Shown here: one piece after another, positions 1 to 10,647 of the stretch | Position numbering within the stretch: the first letter of the stretch is position 1 | How the letters are laid out: every line of letters begins with the position of its first letter | DNA from: Hirsutella rhossiliensis | Taxonomy: Eukaryota > Ascomycota > Sordariomycetes > Hypocreales > Ophiocordycipitaceae | Direction of reading: 5' to 3' | DNA: 64,000 bases | Assembly (NCBI RefSeq): GCF_020360975.1 | Contig: NW_025408673.1 | Location: forward strand, 2,046,001 to 2,110,000 | Notes under the pieces: generated by a model | Databases searched by the model: none | Seen by the model: only the letters and a program-made list of their open reading frames with translations | Told to the model about the DNA's origin: nothing | Translations under genes and position numbers: made by a program

Positions 1-1363
1 CCGCTAGAACCGACTCCACGCCCTCGGCCTCGACTCTCTGACCCCGGACCTGGAGCTGCAAATCGACCCGACCGCAGAAGCCAAGCTCACCTGTCGGTTT
101 TCGGACCACAAGGTCCCCCGTGTTGTAGACACGCTCGTAGCCAGGCATCACCCATTCCTCGAACGGGTTGGGGACGAACTTGGTCGCCGTGAGCGTTTGA
201 TCGCTTAGGTAGCCAACAGCCAGCTGAGGCCCGGCAAGCAGCAAACGCCCGACTTGACCATCAGGCACGAGCACGTTGGAGTCATGCTCGGCAACATAGG
301 CTTTCATCCCCGGTAAGGGCCTTCCAATGTTCAACGTCGTGTCACTGAGGTCGAAGCGTGTCCCAAATGTCGCTGAGATGCAGGATTCCGTGGGCCCATA
401 GGCGTTGACAAGCTCGACACTGCCTTTCACAGCAGAAGCCCAATGCCGGTATGCATCGGTACGTGCAGCTTCCCCCCCGATGACCACGAGGCGGAGAGTG
501 CTAGGCAGGCTTTCGCCACTGTCAACGAGATGCGGCGACAAACGGTGCCAGAAGGCCGTGGGCATTGACACGGCTGTGATTCGCGAGGTGGTGATAAACT
601 CGAGGTAGCCAGTGAGCGAGTCGAGGCCCCTCTGAGGCTGGCAGACGATGCAAGCGCCGGCGCTGAGCGGCACGAAGAGCTCCTCGAGGCTGACGTCGAA
701 GGTGTAGGGGGCTGCGTGGAGCCAGCGATCGAGGCTGTTGGTTTTAAAGGTGCGCCTGCTTGCATCCAGGTAATGGAGCACTGAGGAATGAGACATGGTA
801 ATGCCCTTTGGTTTCCCGGTGGTACCGGACGAAAAGAGCGTGTAGGCCGCGCTGTTCTCTAACGGTGTTGAGGGCAGCCTGACGTCTGTTGTGCCACGGT
901 CTGTGTGACTGGCAAGAAGTGTTTGCACGCTGAGCAGCAATGGCTTAGTGCCGGTTTCGGCATCATCTAGCTTGTCGCTTAGAGCCTGAGAAGAGGCATC
1001 GTCGGTGAGGACGATCTGGACGCCGGATATCTCGAAAGTCCTCGCTAGCCTCTCGGTCCCGGCGTCTAAAGTGAGAGGAACATAGCAGCAGCCGGCTACT
1101 AGGATGCCCAAGAGAGCAACAATGGCGCTCGATCCTCTTTGGATACAGAGTCCCACCGTTGGATTTTGGTGTAATGGTACGTCATTCTCAGACGCGGCTC
1201 TGAAAAGCGCATTGGCAATCGTTTTGGCACGGTACAGAGCCGTTTTGTAATCAACAACATCTCCCTGGTCCTCAATGGCTGGGGCATCTGGCTGCTCGGC
1301 TGCACGCCAGTAAAGAAGTTGCTCCAGCCGCCTAGCAGGCTCTTCGTACGCTAGGAGACCCAT
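1..1363 (-). CDS. NRPS-like protein, adenylation domain (partial)
   Basis: An uninterrupted minus-strand frame starts at ATG 1363 and leaves the window at base 1, about 454 codons. It reads as an amino-acid-activating adenylation domain from its beginning. The ATP-binding core A3 is seen as LFSSGTTGKPKG (about residues 235-250), A5 as NAYGPTE, A7 as YNTGDLV, and A8 as GELGFCGRVDLQLQVRGQRVE-like sequence near the edge. The domain activates an amino or aryl acid as adenylate and loads it on a carrier protein. Because it begins with A rather than a condensation domain, it is an NRPS-like enzyme (A-T-TE or A-T-reductase) or the loading module of a longer NRPS; what follows lies outside the window. 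A PLP enzyme and a transporter follow beyond an inserted retrotransposon, which suggests a metabolite cluster. Substrate cannot be assigned safely by eye. Confidence 0.88.
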   Translation of the reverse strand, partial: MGLLAYEEPARRLEQLLYWRAAEQPDAPAIEDQGDVVDYKTALYRAKTIANALFRAASENDVPLHQNPTVGLCIQRGSSAIVALLGILVAGCCYVPLTLDAGTERLARTFEISGVQIVLTDDASSQALSDKLDDAETGTKPLLLSVQTLLASHTDRGTTDVRLPSTPLENSAAYTLFSSGTTGKPKGITMSHSSVLHYLDASRRTFKTNSLDRWLHAAPYTFDVSLEELFVPLSAGACIVCQPQRGLDSLTGYLEFITTSRITAVSMPTAFWHRLSPHLVDSGESLPSTLRLVVIGGEAARTDAYRHWASAVKGSVELVNAYGPTESCISATFGTRFDLSDTTLNIGRPLPGMKAYVAEHDSNVLVPDGQVGRLLLAGPQLAVGYLSDQTLTATKFVPNPFEEWVMPGYERVYNTGDLVVRKPTGELGFCGRVDLQLQVRGQRVEAEGVESVLA

Positions 1364-2559
1364 TGCGTCGCAGTACAGATAGTGCAAAGAGGTGAAGATA
1401 CAGTAGAAATTGGGATTAGGTAGAAGAAAATAATACAAAGGGGTCTGCCAATAAGTTAGGTTGAAGGCGGAAATGTGTTCGCCAGGTTATATGTATGATC
1501 CAACACATCACGGGTTGTTTCGGTCCTTGCCCAGACAGCCCCCGTCAGTTTATTTACACGTGTTCCCCTGTCACCGTGTCCAGGTGCACAGTATACGGAC
1601 CAAGTTCAAAATTATACCATTATCGTCTCCGACAATGTACGTCTTCTGGCTGACTTGCGTTTGGAGTTCTCCAGCAAGTAAGCAGCTAAATAACAACGGT
1701 TTAGGTCAATAACCCCCCCAGGTGGGCCATGGCTAGCCTGAAGCCGTGCTCTTTGCAGCTTCCTTTCTCGGCGGTTTATACGAAGTAGTTGGTTAACAAA
1801 AGTTCTGGGTAACCCCGCTTGAGGCAAGATCTATATCCCTAACCCAACATTCTTTAAACCCGATTACGGGGCTAAATAGAGGCCGATTAATTCAGGGAAA
1901 GGGCAGTATACCAATTTAAAATGAGGGCGACGTTGTCCTGGACATAAAATAACTGCACGCCATCCCAAGGCTCCAAAGACACAAAGAACAGTAAGTATTG
2001 TCTGAGAAGGGGCGGTATGCTAATAAGAGGCACCGGAAAGTATATGAGTAATAGGTTCTCTTTTTGTCTTAGTCTTGCGCCCTTTCCGCCGTCGGTGATA
2101 AAATAGTGTCAGACTGCTCAGTCTGCGGCTCAAGCTTATAGAGGTAGAACAGGGCTAAACAGGGATACACCGCCACTTCAGGAATGGAACCGTTTCTGTG
2201 ATGGTTGGGTCTCTATGCGGGCGTTGCTGGGCCTTGACGGTGGAGCCGGGTCAGCGGCCGGGTCAGCGGCCGGGTCAGCAGCCGAGCTCGCTGCCTAATC
2301 CACGGCAGGCTAGCGTGAGGCGGCTCAAGACAAGCGTTGAGCGGCACCTCTTGCAGAATGAAGTTAACGAACTTAGGAATACAGCCCACGGTTTCTCACA
2401 GCGTTACAACAGAGATCGATAGGCTAGGAAAGTATAAGGAGAAGGGAATTAAGAGGGATATAGAGGGGTAATATACCTATAGCTTCATTAAGGCTGCTTG
2501 CTGTCTTTCTCAGGCGTTAGAGAGGTTGAGAGGGAAGCCATTAGGGTGGCCGCACCCGG
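1364..2559. other. Intergenic region upstream of the NRPS-like gene
   Basis: No convincing gene. This is the original promoter side of the NRPS-like gene and is fairly AT-rich. At 2245-2281 a GC-rich 12-bp unit (gccgggtcagcg) occurs three times in tandem. No known regulatory element was recognised. Confidence 0.5.
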
Positions 2560-2564
2560 CTACG
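2560..2564. repeat. Target-site duplication, left copy (Gypsy 1)
   Basis: The sequence ctacg directly precedes the left LTR. The same five bases directly follow the right LTR at 8395-8399, as expected for Gypsy integration. Confidence 0.9.
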
Positions 2565-2765
2565 TGTAAGGGGCTACGCCCCGATGTAATGTAAGGGGCT
2601 ACGCCCCGATGTGTAGATCTGGCATGGCCAGACTAGTCACGTGCGAGCGCCACGGACACGACTCCTAAAGGGAGCGATGTAGACACGTCTCCCCTTTACA
2701 CTCTTTGTAGCTCAATTTACATCAATTACGCCCAGCACCTGTGCTAACAGTGCTGACCCGTAACA
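2565..2765 (+). repeat. Left LTR of Gypsy 1 (with 25-bp end duplication)
   Basis: Bases 2590-2765 match the right LTR except for one G in a G-run and one C in a C-run. The first 25 bp (2565-2589) are a tandem extra copy of the LTR start. The target duplication abuts 2565, so the duplicated unit belongs to the inserted element. Each unit contains a small perfect hairpin, ggggc-tac-gcccc. Confidence 0.9.
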
Positions 2766-2789
2766 TATTGAGCTACCAGTTAACAAAAG

Positions 2790-2897
2790 ACAGGACAGAC
2801 AGAAGGACAGACAGCAGGACAGACAGCAGGACAGACAGCAGGACAGACAGCAGGACAGACAGCAGGACAGTCAGCAGGACAGACAGCAAGACAGGCG
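2790..2897 (+). repeat. 12-bp tandem repeat in Gypsy 1 leader
   Basis: About eight near-perfect copies of aggacagacagc just after the left LTR and upstream of gag. If translated, it gives repeated RTDS units, but no start codon makes it clearly part of Gag. Confidence 0.85.
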
Positions 2898-2970
2898 ATA
2901 GGCTAAACGACGAGACGGACGATCGATCGGACGACGAGACGGACGAACAAGATGGAGGACAATAGTAGTT

Positions 2971-4140
2971 ATGCAGGGCACCGCGACCGGCGGCGCAACG
3001 AGCCGATGGAGGGAAGGAGCAAGAGCTCTTGCAGATCTTATCTGGGATCGCGGAGACGAAGAACTGCGGAAGATGTTCACCGGGCTAGGCCTAGCAGCGC
3101 CACCGTTGACACCCAGCCCGGGGGTGCTCAGTACCCCGGCGATCTTACCCGTCGAACCGAGGCCGGAAGCAGCCCAGGAAATGGACCGTGGCAAGAAGCG
3201 CAAGCCGATGACTTGGCCGAAGTGGAACGGTCAACCCGAGTCCTTCCACTTCTACCTCGACCGTCTGGTATTTAAGTACAATACCGACGAAGAGGAGGGC
3301 CTAAACGGCAATAACAACGTCGTGTGGTACGAGATCCTGCAGACCTTGCCGGATCAGATGATGAGGAGAGTCGAGGGTTTTTGGAGGCAAGAGAGCGCGA
3401 AGGGCAACCCAGACCCCCGGAAATTCTTCTCGCACCTAGCCCAGACGTTCGGCAGCGTGCAGCAGACAGAGAGGGCGCAGGACAGGCTGCGCACCCTCAT
3501 TCAACGAGACAGCCAAGAGTTTGGGAAGTTCCTCCTGAATTCGAGGAAACATTGACCAAAGCGGGCGGCGCGAGCTGGGATAATGCTTCCAAGCTCGCAT
3601 GGCTACGGAACTCGATCTCTCCTGCTCTCCGTGAGCAACTAGTCCCGGTTATCATGCCGAAGGACTACAACGAGTACATCCAACGTCTACACCCGATTGC
3701 TTGGGCGTTCGAGCACACCGCGAAGTTTAAGGCGTTGCAGAGGCAGGGCTCCCGCGGGCAACGTGACCAAGGGCAGGCATCAGGCATCGGCAACATCCAG
3801 GTCGCCGGTAACGACAACACCCCGGCACCGTCAGCAACGTTACCCGCCGAGCAGAACGCACGTGACGCACGCGACCATGACGGCGACGTAATAATGACGG
3901 TTACACGCACTCAGGGCAGGGTCAGAGAGGACGGGCGAACGGCCAGGGTCAAGTGGAACGAGCAAGACGGTTCGCTTCCAGCCTAGGTCAGGACGGAAGC
4001 AACGGGCGAGGTGGGTATCCGAGGACGAACGGAATAAACGCCGTGACGAGGGTCGTTGTCTCCGCTGCGGCGACAACACCCATTTCATTGCCGCTTGCCC
4101 CTACTCGCCAGGACAGGACCCTAGCCGGTCGAGGGATGTA
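2971..4140 (+). pseudogene. gag: Gypsy 1 gag (frameshifted)
   Basis: Gag forms the virus-like particle of the retrotransposon and binds its RNA. The best start is ATG 2971, from which a capsid-like region is read for 194 codons. The frame then changes near 3535 into the one carrying the rest of the capsid (to about 3950). It changes again into the frame that holds the zinc knuckle at 4057-4098 (C-X2-C-X4-H-X4-C, from CLRCGD to FIAAC) and continues into pol. Both breaks look like single-base indels. Another ATG at 2952 lies in a different frame and is less likely. Confidence 0.8.
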
Positions 4141-4161
4141 AAAGTCCGCACCGCTAGGATC

Positions 4162-7100
4162 ATGCCCTTGCTGGAAGATGATGGTAACGACTCTAGTGAG
4201 GAAGAGTCAGGACTTAGCGAGACCCCATCCCTCTCGGAAATGCGTAGCCTCGAAACAAAGACGGGTCTCGAGGCCAAAGAACGGAGCAGTGGCAAAGAAG
4301 AGAAGTTCTCAGGAAAAATGGAAGTTGGTCCTACAATAATTCGAAGCATTATCAATAGGACCAATCTCTTCTCCTCACTCGTAGACGAGGGATGCCAGTG
4401 CTACGCCGCGGTTGACGAAGAAGTCGTCGAAAAGTTGGAAGTTCCTATAGTGGAAATAGCACCGCGAGCTATTACAGGAGCATCAGGGGCAATGGAAGGA
4501 GCAACGATTAGGGGCCTCGTATGGCTATCAATGGAGGTCAACGGCCACATACAGACGATCTGTGCCTACGTGGTGCCCCGATTGGAATTCCCCCTAATCC
4601 TAGGAAAACCCTGGTTATGCCACACAAAGTCGTACTCAGTGCCCCACGAGAAACGACTATGGCATGAACCTACACAAGACTGGGTAGATCACCTCGGGGA
4701 AGGAGAATATTCTGCGAAAGCCAAGGAGTTCGAAGAAGCAAAGCACGTACTAGCCAGTACCTTTGTGGGTTACTTTGAAAGGATCCGCAAGCAGGAAGGA
4801 AGAGAGGCAGCTGCCACGGCGATTTTCGCTATCAGCATGAAGGATATCGAAAGGGCGTTATCACCAAAGAAACCCATGTCAGAAGCAGAGCTACGCCGAA
4901 CGATACCCCAGCGGTTCCACGATTTACTGCCTCTATTTATGAAGAAGGAAGCTGATAAGCTGAATCCTCATAAGCCAGGCATAGACCACGAAATCAGAAT
5001 CAAGGAGGACCCGAATGGCCAGCAGTTACCACTACCGTATGGAGCACTATACGGTATGTCACGAGAGGAACTCCTGGTTCTTAAGAAGACTCTACGAGAC
5101 CTAGTGGATAAAGGATTTATCCGTGCAAGCAGTTCAGAAGCAGCAGCTCCAGTCCTGTTTGTGAGGAAACCAGGTGGCGGGCTGCGATTCTGTTGTGACT
5201 ACAGAGCGTTGAACGCAATCACTAAGTCGGACCGTTACCCCCTTCCTCTAATAGGGGACACACTTCGCAACCTAAAAGATGCGAAGTGGTTCACTAAGGT
5301 CGACGTGGTACAAGCGTTCCATAAAGTACGGGTTGCAGAAGGAGACGAGTGGAAGACAGCGTTCCGCACCCGGTACGGTCTCTTCGAATGGATGGTTACC
5401 CCGTTCGGGCTAAGTGGCGCGCCAGCAACCTTCCAGCGGTATATTAACGGTATCCTACGAGACTACCTCGACGAGTTCGCCTCTGCTTATATGGACGATA
5501 TACTTATCTATTCGAGCGGGAGCAGAGAAGACCATTTCCGGAAGGTACGGTTAGTTTTAGAACGCCTCGCCGAGCATGGACTACACCTAGACCCGGAGAA
5601 ATGCGAATTTGGAGTCAAGCGGATTAAGTACCTAGGATTCATTATTCACGCAGGAATTGGCATTCAGGCAGATCCCGACAAGATACGAGCAATAGTCGAG
5701 TGGGCAGTCCCCGTTACCCAGAAGGGGTGCGCAGTTTTCTAGGATTCGTTAACTACTACCGGATATTTATACCGCAAGCCTCGGAAATAACTGCACCCTA
5801 ACAGCACTAACAGGAAGGGGACTAAGTTCAAGTGGACGGACGAGCACGATATGGCGTTCCAGACACTAAAGACGCTATTTACGAACGCCCTATTCTTACT
5901 CAATGGGATTTCGAGAGGCCAACCTTCGTAGAAGCAGACTGTAGCGGCTGGGCGCTTGGGGCACACTTACGCAGGAAGTCGACGGACAACGCAAGCCAGT
6001 AGCGTTCCACTCGCAGAAGCTATCACCGGCTGAGCGCAACTACCCAATCCATGATAAGGAAATGCTCGCTATTATTCGTTGTCTCGAACAATGGTCAGCC
6101 GAGCTACGAAGCTGTGATAACTTCGTTATCCTTACCGACCATAAGAACCTCGAGTATTTCATGACGCGCCAACAGCTCTCGGAAAGGCAGGCACGTTGGG
6201 CTGAATATCTCTCGCGTTTTAACTTCCAGCTCCAGTACCGTCCGGGACGGGAAGCAGTGGTGCCAGACGCGCTCTCGCCGCGAACAGGACCGACCAAACG
6301 AAGCGGATCACGAAGCACGAGATATGCAGCTTATTCCAGAAGCAGCCCTACGTACCTACGTCGGAGTAACGTCGACTCAAGCGGGAGAAGGCGAAGAAGA
6401 ACACACGGTTTTCCACGACCCAGAGCTACAACAATTATGGCAGCAAACGGCAAACCAGGATCCAGTCTTTACAAGCGTTTATAACGCGGTACGAAACGGA
6501 TCTCGGTCCCTCGACCCCAAGCTTAAGCTGAAGGTACAAGTCGCCGAGTGCTTTATTGATCCTCGGGGGCACCTACGACTACGTGGCCGCTTATGGGTGC
6601 CAGGCGCACCGATCACGACAGAAGCAGCAGCCAAGGCAGCACCGCTAGAGCAGGAGTCGCTAAACGAATTACGGGGCTCCTTAATCCAGAAGGTTCATGA
6701 CTCCCATGTAGTAGGCCACCCGGGACGGAAGGGACGATAGAAGCCGTATCCAGGGACTTCTACTGGCCGCTAATGCAACAGCATATCCGACGTTTCTTGC
6801 GTAACTGCGATGTCTGCGGCCGTACGAAGATATGGCGCGAGCATAAAAGGTCTACTTAGACCGCTACCCGTACCGGACCGCTTTTTCCGCCAGATACAGA
6901 TGGACTTTATTACGGACCTCCCCTTGCGAACGGTAACCGCTGCCTCTGGGTTATCAAGGACCGGCTAAGTAAGGAAGTTATACTCGAACCGATGCCAACG
7001 ATGGAAGCGGAAGCATGTGCAGAGCGTTTTCTATGGTGCTTCGCCCGCTACCACTGGTGGCCCGACGCTATAACGAGCGATAGGGCTCGAATTGGGTAGG

Positions 7101-8264
7101 CCGCTTTTGGAGGCACATGTGCAAGTTACTGGGGATCGACCAGCAGCTAAGCACGGCGTACCACCCCCAAACCGACGGAGGCCCTGAGAGGATGAACCAA
7201 GAAGTACAGGCATACCTCCGCGCCGTGATTAACCAGAACCAGAACGACTGGGATAAGTGGGTTCCCGCGGCTCAGATGGCGTTAAACGGTCGGGTCAATA
7301 CCTCTATAGGGATGTCCCCATTCTTCGCTATACACGGCTATGAGCCGAAGTCACCAGTTCCCCTCGTTACGGAAGCATATGCGGAAGAGTATCCTCAGCA
7401 TTCGCCAGAAACCAGGGCAAAGAAATTTGTTACCAAACTACAACAGATTACGGACCTCTGCCAAGCATCAATGGCGACAGCTACGCAGCAACAAGAACGC
7501 TTCGCTAACAGACGACGGAACGCGGCAGAACGCTTCGAAGTAGGCGATAAGGTTTGGCTTGACTTACGGAACTACGCGTCAGAGCGACCTAAGAAGAAGT
7601 TCGACTGGCTGCACGCTAAGTATACGATAAGCAAGGTACTCGACCCGTACACGGTTGAACTAGCAGCCCTCCCGAGGGCTGCTATAATAGGTTCCACGTC
7701 GACCAACTCCGGAGAGCGGGGACGGACCCAATGCCTGGTCAGCAACGCACAGACGCTCAACCCCATCTATCCAAGTAGACGGGAGGCTCACCAAGTAGTA
7801 GAGGAAATACTATGCGCTAGGTGGAAGAGAACCGGCCGCGGCCGTAGGCGGAAGTCCTTGTACGCTGGCAAGGTTGGCAAGACCCGACCTGGACCTCTTT
7901 AGACAATATGCAACAGACAGCGGCCTTGGATAAGTACGAACAGAGATACGGCCCGGCTCTCGAAAACGATGGACCATACCAGCACCGACGAGTGGCAACG
8001 GAAGCACAGCCGGCCCAAATCCAGGGGCAAGTCGAAGGAATACAACCACAGCTGCAGATACAGGGCAAGAGAATACGCGGACCACTACGGGCTAGGACTA
8101 ATGGCGACGCCCCGTCGATAGTAACGGCACCAGACCCTATAGACGACGGCCCTACGATCGTTGTAGGGGACCAGGAACAGGAAAAAGGGCACCAGCGCCA
8201 GAGAGGAGTAGGGGCTAATGTAAGGGCTACGCCCCGATGTGTAGATCTGGCATGGCCAGACTAG
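4162..8264 (+). pseudogene. pol: Gypsy 1 pol: PR-RT-RH-IN-chromodomain (frameshifted)
   Basis: Pol copies the element's RNA and inserts the DNA. The first intact stretch (to 5742) holds a protease region with LVDEGC in place of the usual D-S/T-G, then RT with KPGGGLRFCCDYRALN and the catalytic YMDDILIYS. RNase H (about 5745-6280), integrase (HHCC about 6690-6850, catalytic core about 6890-7340) and a chromodomain-like end (about 7800-7960, with VLVRWQGW and DPTW) are recognisable but spread over different frames. Losses fall mostly in short runs of identical or repeated bases, for example near 5728, 6278, 6733, 6845 and 6920. The chromodomain suggests targeting to marked chromatin. The copy is presumably inactive, unless the indels are assembly errors. 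Confidence 0.85.
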
Positions 8265-8394
8265 TCACGTGCGAGCGCCACGGACACGACTCCTAAAGGG
8301 AGCGATGTAGACACGTCTCCCCTTTACACTCTTTGTAGCTCAATTTACATCAATTACGCCCAGCACCTGTGCTAACAGTGCTGACCCCGTAACA
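8219..8394 (+). repeat. Right LTR of Gypsy 1
   Basis: This 176-bp LTR lacks the 25-bp end duplication of the left copy. No base substitutions were seen against 2590-2765, only two 1-bp length differences in homopolymers. Confidence 0.92.
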
Positions 8395-8399
8395 CTACG
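8395..8399. repeat. Target-site duplication, right copy (Gypsy 1)
   Basis: ctacg, identical to 2560-2564, directly after the last LTR base. Confidence 0.9.
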
Positions 8400-9180
8400 C
8401 AGCTTTAGGGGCTAAAGGGGCCGGATCAATCGACAGGCCACATTATGTGCATATCTCACGAAAGCCCTAAAGCCGCGTTATTTCATGCAGTCGAGAGGGA
8501 TACATTGCATGTGCATCTGTGGAGGCAGGTGAGGGTATTTAGGTGGTACTGCTACTTACTGGACTCAGGCGAATAAGGCAGGGTGAGCTGACGTCGGTAT
8601 GTATATTACCAATGAGGCGGGAGTGCAAGTAGAGAATTATATAAGTGTCAATAGTACTGTACTGTACTACCCCTTATTATTACCTAACAGGTAGAGCGTG
8701 AGCGTGTTATTCCATTCGAGTATCCGAAGGCCACCCCTAGCTTACAGGGTAGGGATTACAGCCAGTAACGACGCCGCGCAACAAGAGATACTTGCGGTAG
8801 TTGGTAGAATGCACTATAGTTGAAGTATCTTTAGCTCCCCCTCGTACAGATAGATACATCGCACTGGTCTCATCCCTCGCAACAAGTTGTTGTCTTGAGG
8901 TAGTTACGTACTGTGGGCCTTGTGACCCAGGTTCGGAACTTCGGACACTCCAAGGGACTTAACTACTTCATACTCCGTCGTATTATACTCGTATGGCTGA
9001 AGAAATATGCCGTCAGCTTATGAAGAGGACCGATTACTAGCTACCTGGATTGGCTGATGTAGCTTCATAAATATCAAATACCGACCTTGTCCGGGCCTTC
9101 GTAGCACCACAACTACAGGTATCGATTCATCTCACTATCTCTTGGAATACCCAAGCTATTATCCGGTTTTTTTTTTCAAA
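8400..9180. other. Intergenic region upstream of the aminotransferase gene
   Basis: Promoter side of the PLP enzyme gene, now bounded on the left by Gypsy 1. It contains a short tgtac-type simple repeat near 8655. A poly-T run lies a few bases before the start codon at 9181. No other feature recognised. Confidence 0.5.
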
Positions 9181-10647
9181 ATGGTACCGCCTTCCTCAAC
9201 GTCCACTTCAGGCTCGCTTGGCCTGGGCAACGGGTGGTCAGACCTTCGCTTGCCAAGAGTCAAGTTGAGCACCGCTAGAGGGCATTACGAAGTGGTCGAG
9301 AGCACGGGAAGTTTGTCGGGACCTTTCGGGGCCCCTGTGTTTGATTCTGCCGACCTCTCTCGAGCCACTGGGATGAAGCCGTTGGACCAAGACGCAGAGG
9401 CGATGGGAGGCCACGTTTGCAGCTCAAGATCAACCAAAGATGACTGGCTCCTACCCCGGAAGCAATGGGACGAGTTGGTCAGTATGACCCTCGCCCGGCG
9501 TGGGCTGAGCCAACGAGATTGCTCTGAGATGCGATATGGAAACCCGCAAGAGCCGGTTATGGATCAACTAGTTGAGCTATTCTCGCAAGCAGCCCACCCC
9601 GCCCCAGGAGAGGAAGTGACGTGGTACGCCTACAGTCGACCCAAGCCGGAACATGTCAAGGCACTGGCAAAGAGACTCAGCCGTTCCCAGGGCGTCGAAC
9701 ATGCGCCACAAGACATCATCGTAACTGACGGGTCTTTGGCCGCACTGGATCTCCTGGCCTTCGTCGCCCTGGACGAGGGAGATGAGGCTATTATACTCTC
9801 GCCCGTGTACTTCAACTACCCAGTCATCATCCAGCACCGACAGGGCAAGGTGAAATACGTGCCGGTGAACGAGGAAACTCTGGAGCCCGACGTCGAGGCA
9901 ATCCGACGTGCCATCGGCCCACGCACAAAATGCATCTTTCTCAACACTCCCAACAACCCCACCGGCAAGGTGTACGGACGCCCTGTGCTCGAGCGGCTTG
10001 CACGGATGCTCCAAGAGGTCAATACGCAAAGGAACAGGCCGATCTTCGTCGTCAGCGACGAGGCCTACCGACGTATCCTGTACAGCGACGCCTGCTTTAC
10101 CTCCATCACGCAACTCTACCCTTATTCAGTCTCGGTATACACGACAGGCAAGACGCTTCTGGCACCCGGTCAGAGACTCGGATACATCGCCATCCCCCAA
10201 ATCATGCCCGCTCCGCAGCGCGAGGTGCTGCGGCGGGCCCTGACCGTGGCGCAGAACAGCGGCTGGGCCTTTCCCAGCGTCACCGTCATGAACTGCCTCG
10301 ACTCACTGTTGCAGATACAGATCGACCTCGGCGCGCTTGAGCGCAAGCGCGATTACTTCTGCTGGCGCACCCGGAATGCCGGATACCGGGTGACGGTGCC
10401 TCAGGGCACGTTTTACGTGTGCATCCATATTCCCCTCCACCATGCGAGCCCCAGCGCCGAAGTGGTCGACTCCGAGATTGGGTTCTGTCTGCTGCTGGCC
10501 AGCAGGGGAGTCCTTGTCATGCCGGGGAGCCTTTTCGGGTGGCGAGACACTTTCCGCATCTCGCTCACCGCCACGCACGAGTCCATTGAGCACGCATGTA
10601 ATGTGCTCGAGTCGGTATGGTCCCCGCAAAGAGAACTTGCCGAATAG
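9181..10647 (+). CDS. PLP-dependent aminotransferase / ACC synthase-like
   Basis: Single-exon gene of 488 aa from ATG 9181; the frame is open a little further upstream but has no other ATG. It is a fold-type I (aspartate aminotransferase family) enzyme. It shows NTPNNPTG around residue 258, SDEAYRR around 289 (Asp binding the PLP ring nitrogen, then Tyr), TGKTLLAPGQRLGY near 320 with the probable Schiff-base Lys, and FRISLTA near the C-terminus with the carboxylate-binding Arg. Such fungal proteins are usually labelled ACC synthase-like or aminotransferase class I/II. Some act as carbon-sulfur lyases or transaminases in metabolite clusters. It has no signal peptide and is presumably cytosolic. 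It lies between an NRPS-like gene (divergent) and a POT transporter (same strand), so a role in making an amino-acid-derived metabolite is inferred, not shown. Confidence 0.88.
   Translation: MVPPSSTSTSGSLGLGNGWSDLRLPRVKLSTARGHYEVVESTGSLSGPFGAPVFDSADLSRATGMKPLDQDAEAMGGHVCSSRSTKDDWLLPRKQWDELVSMTLARRGLSQRDCSEMRYGNPQEPVMDQLVELFSQAAHPAPGEEVTWYAYSRPKPEHVKALAKRLSRSQGVEHAPQDIIVTDGSLAALDLLAFVALDEGDEAIILSPVYFNYPVIIQHRQGKVKYVPVNEETLEPDVEAIRRAIGPRTKCIFLNTPNNPTGKVYGRPVLERLARMLQEVNTQRNRPIFVVSDEAYRRILYSDACFTSITQLYPYSVSVYTTGKTLLAPGQRLGYIAIPQIMPAPQREVLRRALTVAQNSGWAFPSVTVMNCLDSLLQIQIDLGALERKRDYFCWRTRNAGYRVTVPQGTFYVCIHIPLHHASPSAEVVDSEIGFCLLLASRGVLVMPGSLFGWRDTFRISLTATHESIEHACNVLESVWSPQRELAE

Larger units (their letters stand above)
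2565..8394 (+). mobile_element. Ty3/Gypsy chromovirus 1, complete but frame-broken
   Basis: A complete LTR retrotransposon of 5.83 kb. It has direct LTRs at both ends beginning TGTAAG and ending GTAACA, and is flanked by the 5-bp target duplication ctacg at 2560-2564 and 8395-8399. The internal part carries gag with a CCHC knuckle, then protease, reverse transcriptase, RNase H, integrase and a chromodomain, the Gypsy order. Reading frames change many times through single-base indels, so the copy is not able to make Pol as written. It lies in the space between the divergent NRPS-like and aminotransferase genes. Confidence 0.93.

Noticed and set aside
2790..2897. CRISPR-like repeated pattern
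   Set aside because: Units are contiguous 12-mers without spacers, in a eukaryotic retrotransposon; it is a simple tandem repeat.
2741..2965. Open frame with RTDS repeats ahead of Gypsy 1 gag
   Set aside because: It begins inside the LTR and is produced by a 12-bp tandem repeat; Gag is better started at 2971.
9577..10340. Several open frames of 100-180 codons on both strands inside the aminotransferase region
   Set aside because: They overlap a gene with clear catalytic motifs and are by-products of its GC-rich codon use.
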